Source: Hyperoodon ampullatus (Eukaryota; Chordata; Mammalia; Artiodactyla; Ziphiidae). From it: a stretch of 64,000 nucleotides of DNA. Positions within the stretch are counted from its first letter, which is position 1, and every line of letters starts with the position of its first letter. The position numbers and the translations under genes are program-made. Below, one piece after another: positions 59,967-64,000 of the stretch. Where the stretch lies: NCBI GenBank assembly GCA_949752795.1, contig OX457061.1, positions 41,138,338 to 41,202,337 on the forward strand. Direction: 5' to 3'. The notes beneath the pieces are model-generated. The model did no database searches and was not told the origin of the DNA. It saw only the letters and a list, made by a program, of their open reading frames with translations.

Positions 59967-62098
59967 CCTGTTTTTGTTTTTAAAGCCAAAAGGGAAAGGA
60001 AAGAAGAAAACGAGTACTGGAAAAGTGTCATTTAATACAATCTAAACAATGCTCCAATGGACCAGACAAAACAAACAGCAATACTCCAGATGTTTTCTCC
60101 AAATAGTAAGTCCCACATCGGAACCAGGATTGCTTGTGGATCCAGTTTTATGGAAAGTCAAATGCCTTTACAAAGACAGGGTGTCACTCCAGGGTCAGCT
60201 CGCCCATTTAATGAATGGTGACCACATCGGGGGACTGGCGATTGGGGCTTCCTGCCCCAGAGAGCTGGAGCTGCAGGGGGCCCTCTGGATGTCCCATCGA
60301 GACTCAGAGGGGTCCGTCCCTTGTTTGATCACTCCAACCTCAGCAACCTACCCCCTGGGCCAATCCCATTATTTGATCATCCTGACTTGGTCATGGAATC
60401 CCCTTCTAGCTATTGGGCTAAAGGTAACTGGGCCATAAGGTACGATCTGTTTTTAACTCAGCAAGCCGTTCTCAGGGGAAAAAAACAAAAAGGGGGCAGG
60501 AGGTTCACATAACTTCACGGGAAGAGAGAAGACAAACGAGGAGCTGAGCTGAAGTTCCTTATGCCTCAGCCAGAGAGAAAGGTAGATTCGTTCAAGGTGC
60601 TAGGGTTCAAGATGAGGGAACGCGCTCAAGGGAATGAGAAAGGACCAGTTCCGCAATCTGATGGGTATGGGTTGTAATTGTGCAAATACCGTATTGAGTT
60701 GCATAGACTAAATGTAACTTATAGGAACTGTGGGATGACCCCCGCCCTACCATATGTACTCTGCCCAGTTCTGGAGCCTTTGAGGTGCTGAACAAAGTTG
60801 TTTGACTATTTTCATGTCTTCCCTCTCAGTTTAGGTAGAAATACTATTTCCCTGTGTGTTTTCATGAGCAGGGTTGGGACCCTCCGTCACACTTTGTCAT
60901 GGGAAGAATCAGCTCTATCTTATTCCAGGAAGTCGGGTCTATATTAGTGAAGAGTTTGGACTTGAGTGACTTGAAAGAAATTCAAATACGCTTGGTGTTA
61001 CATGGCTTTTAGTGCAGCCATAGACCGATGATCTTTGGAGACACTGCTCACGGGCCTGTCTGGCTCTGGACACTGAATACAGCTGGGGCAGTGGCTTCCT
61101 GAGGGTTTGTCTTCTCTGGGGCAGCAGAAGTCGCAGGCCCAGGTCTCAATGAGGCAGCCAATTGCTGTCTGGCCATCAGCTTATCTGGGAGGAGTCCTTT
61201 CACAGCGCTCTTGGCCAAGTCCTTTCCCATGATGTCTATGGACCTGTCACCTTGGCTCTGAATCAGGAGGGGACTCACCTCCCGGAGGAAGTCTGGGGAG
61301 AGGAGAAAACAGGTAGAGGACCGAGGGGGTCACTTCAGGCCAGGCAAGGAGGGGCTGGCAGGGAAATTCACTGCTGGAGTTACCTGAAGAGAGAGCCACG
61401 CAGATAAAACTGAAAGATGATAAGTTAAAGAGAAACCAGAGCCCCCGGGAAGGCTGAGTATTCCCTCAATGGAAGCAGAACTCCCTGGAAGCCTGCCACG
61501 TGGGCTGACCTCACCCCTGCGCCCCGACCAGAGCAAACATGAAGCTTATCGCTGGAGGCCGGGAGGGCTGTAAACAGCCCAGCCCAGAGCCCGAACACAC
61601 GGATGACGTTTCTTCTCCCGGGAAGGGAGACTTCTGAGGAGCAGGTGTCCCTTATCAGGTCTTAGGTCAAACATAAAAGAAAATGAAAAATAAGTCACGT
61701 GTATGAGATATGAAAGTGATTCTTCCCGAAGCAGGGGCTTCAAACCCCAAGGCCTTTTCATGACATGTCGCTTCCTAAGCAAATGTGGAACCTGCATTCA
61801 GGGAGACTCAGAGTGATCGTGCGCAGGGGCTTCAGAAGCTTTGTCTGCTGGAAACTTCTGGAACGGCCCCTGAAGAGGTACAGGTGAGAAACCCTTCTCC
61901 CGCTTCCTCATCTGCAGTGTGGGGCACTGAGGGTCTCTGCGACCCCACTCCCACCCCACTGATGGCCTTGGACTCCACAGAGCTGAGTGACGCTGCCGAA
62001 ACACCTCCCCGGAAGGTCTATACTGTCTTGTCACCTGGATCAAGAGCCTGTGCTTATCTGCAGTTTCGTAGAAACACCTGGGCCAGGCTACTTGCTTT
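59967..62098. other. Intronic, no gene established
   Basis: A 129-codon frame at 60049-60438 (+) starts at the SINE edge and has no recognisable domain. A possible 14-nt exon lies at 61279-61292 on the minus strand. Nothing else was recognised. Confidence 0.45.
61279..61292 (-). other. Possible 14-nt cryptic exon (splice-site pair)
   Basis: On the DAPK1-sense strand a strong pyrimidine tract and acceptor (TTTTCTCCTCTCCCCAG) is followed after 14 bases (ACTTCCTCCGGGAG) by a consensus donor GTGAGT. A branch-point-like GTGAC lies upstream. It is not a known DAPK1 exon that I recognise, and 14 nt would shift the frame if included in coding sequence. Could be chance. Confidence 0.25.
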
Positions 62099-62114
62099 AA
62101 AGATCCACAACTTC

Positions 62115-62448
62115 GGGCTTCCCTGGTGGCGCAGTGGTTGAGAATCTGCCTGCTAATGCAGGGGACACGGGTTCCAGCCCTGGTCTGGGAGGATCCCACA
62201 TGCCGCGGAGCAACTAGGCCCGTGAGCCACAACTACTGAGCCTGCGCGTCTGGAGCCTGTGCTCTGCAACAAGAGAGGCCACGATAGTGAGAGGCCCGCG
62301 CACCACGATGAAGAGTGGCCCCCGCTTGCCACAACTAGAGAAAGCCCTCGCACAGAAACGAAGACCCAACACAGCCAAAAATAAATAAATAAACAAATGT
62401 GGGGTTTAAAAAAAAAAAAAGAAAAAAAAAGAATATTTAAAAAAAAAA
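62115..62448 (+). mobile_element. CHR-1 type SINE
   Basis: Forward copy: 'gggcttccctggtggcgcag', 'gcggagcaactaggcccgtg', then the CHR-1 extension 'gcttgccacaactagagaaa' and 'cgaagacccaacacagcc', and a long mixed A tail. An exact 16-bp duplication AAAGATCCACAACTTC lies at 62099-62114 and 62449-62464. Confidence 0.96.
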
Positions 62449-62464
62449 AAAGATCCACAACTTC

Positions 62465-64000
62465 TGGGCAGGTAATGAGGCCCAAAGGAAACACGGCTAT
62501 AGGCCTGGAGCAGCAGACAATCTAATGGGAATAAACACACTCGTAATGCCCTAGGCCGGCACACCAGAGGTTACGTGCAACACTCCAGGTCACTTGTTTA
62601 GGCCTTACGGTCTAGCGGCTGACTTCTGGGGGTTCTAGAGCAACTTGAGAAGGGAGGGCAGCTGGACTCAAGTGTGGCTAGGTGGCTTCATGGTGACAGT
62701 GGCTGCAGAAGTCCAATATACACAATTTGGAACTAACTTTCCACTTAACAGGCAAGTGAATGGCACAAAAGTAGAACCCATTTTTTTAGCTACTCTGTGA
62801 CCTGTTAGGCATCCATGAGAGATACACCACTAGTTATGACATTTAGAACCACAAAGAAGTAACACTAGAAGAATCGTCTATTATAGAGTCTGAATTTTAA
62901 TCCCCTTCATAGTGATCTACCAATATATTAACTTCTAAAATATTGTTTATATCACATTTGTATACAGGATCCTTCCTGAAAATTGACACCACTACTGAGT
63001 ACCAAGAGACCAACATGATGCATTCAGTACAATTTTGGAATTAATACATGTTGACTCAATCACCTTACAGGTCACCCTAAATTTATATGCTGACTAGTTA
63101 ACTGTTTAAATTGTTTCCACTGACCTTCTGGACATGGAAAAACAGTTGTTCCAGTATTTTAAAATATCACACAAGATGTCTCATCATTAGCTTTAGGAAC
63201 TTCCTGGCCCTAGGCAGTCCACGTGCATTTACTTTTCTCCAAAATTTACTGGGCTCCAGCCTTGTGCTAGGTCCCAACTGGCCCCCCTGGGAGCTGCCCA
63301 CCTGCCTTAGAAGCTGTCAAAGGGACAATCAGTGCATTTGATCTTGTACATTCATTTAAAAAGCAAAGGTATATTATGGTTATCATAGGGCTATTGACAC
63401 TTCTCGGAATTCCCCCAGTCTCCTTGGGGCTAAGGTCTCCTTAGGGCCAAGTGCTTTTCCCAAGCAGTTGCCTTAGGTTATAACTTTAGGTAAATGGGTA
63501 AATCCCCTAATTGAAGCACAACCTAAAGATTTTTTAAATAAGAATTGCTCATAATCATTAAGCAATTTGTAACTGGCCCTTGAAAGTCCAATGCAATTTG
63601 CAAACTCCATGAGGTCAGATTTCTGAAGAAGAGAAAATGAGGAGGTTAGTCTCATGCTCTCATATGTACACAACAGGAACCCTAAATGAACTAAGATTTG
63701 GAAAAAAAAAAACCCTCAAAAACTTAACAGACAATGGATAGAAAAGGGCTAAAAACGGCTGGTCAGAGTCGACGGTGTAATAGACATGTAGGAAACAAAA
63801 TTAATTCTCTTAAGCTTTCATTTTTTTTATGTATGAGGCCAGTGGTCTTCCCTTAGGGAAGACTGGTAAAGTGGAACCGAAGCTTGAGTTTAGAAAAGAC
63901 ATGGTAAAAGATTGTCTGGCTTGACAAATAAAAGAAATTCCAATCTACAGGTCTGGGAAAGTTAAACCTCAGTGTGGCAGAAGCAATCTCAATTGCTGGT
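62465..64000. other. Intronic, nothing recognised
   Basis: AT-rich unique-looking sequence with no named repeat, coding frame or DAPK1 exon. Confidence 0.5.

Noticed and set aside
60049..60438. 129-codon plus-strand open frame
   Set aside because: Begins at the edge of a SINE, has no recognisable domain, no splice or promoter context, and is within the length expected by chance in 64 kb.
61048..61278. 76-codon minus-strand frame next to a GTGAGT
   Set aside because: The GTGAGT is a donor at the frame's upstream edge, so the frame would be intronic if that site were used. No domain recognised. The 14-nt interval before the donor is kept only as a weak candidate.

Overview
This window is vertebrate nuclear DNA, almost certainly from a cetacean (whale, dolphin or porpoise). 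The evidence is the repeat content. There are about a dozen copies of the tRNA-derived CHR-2 SINE, recognisable by GGGCTTCCCTGGTGGC at the head and GTGAGAGGCCCGCGTACCGC at the tail, and several copies of the longer, older CHR-1 type. There are three long LINE-1 elements of cetartiodactyl type, plus the usual old mammalian layer of MIR, L2, MLT1/MST LTRs, MER5A, MER20 and Tigger. Family names are given from memory of the consensus sequences, not from a database search.

Only one protein-coding exon could be supported. It lies on the minus strand at 36599-36820, is 222 nt long and has consensus splice sites at both ends. It encodes the N-terminal kinase lobe of a death-associated protein kinase. 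The residues match DAPK1 (about residues 21-95, including the ATP-anchoring lysine and the basic loop) better than DAPK2 or DAPK3. The rest of the window is therefore most simply read as DAPK1 introns transcribed right to left, about 27 kb upstream and about 36 kb downstream of the exon. The neighbouring DAPK1 exons (start codon side, and the next kinase exon) were not found.

Layout. 1-20 kb: old repeats (MIR, MLT1-like, L2) cut by CHR SINEs, with a large inverted repeat at 7.7-9.0 kb and an L2/L1/CHR nest at 15.0-17.5 kb. 20.38-27.79 kb: a full-length but decayed minus-strand L1 with target-site duplications. 27.8-36.6 kb: sparse intron with SINEs, two MaLR-type LTRs, MER5A and MER20. 36.6-36.8 kb: the DAPK1 exon. 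37.3-42.7 kb: an internally deleted Tigger1, CHR SINEs and a second Tigger remnant. 42.97-47.38 kb: a plus-strand L1 shortened at both ends, carrying two CHR-2 insertions. 48.1-48.8 kb: an inverted pair of CHR-1-type SINEs. 50.49-56.41 kb: a full-length decayed plus-strand L1 inserted in an MLT1-like LTR. 56.4-64 kb: two short L1 3' ends, two CHR SINEs and otherwise unrecognised intron.

No novel gene system is evident. The most interesting signals are a 376-bp stretch of perfect identity shared by two L1 copies that are otherwise about 5-15% diverged (a gene-conversion signature), an L1 insertion whose 3' end was shortened before integration, a tailless CHR SINE, two large inverted repeats, and a possible 14-nt cryptic exon.
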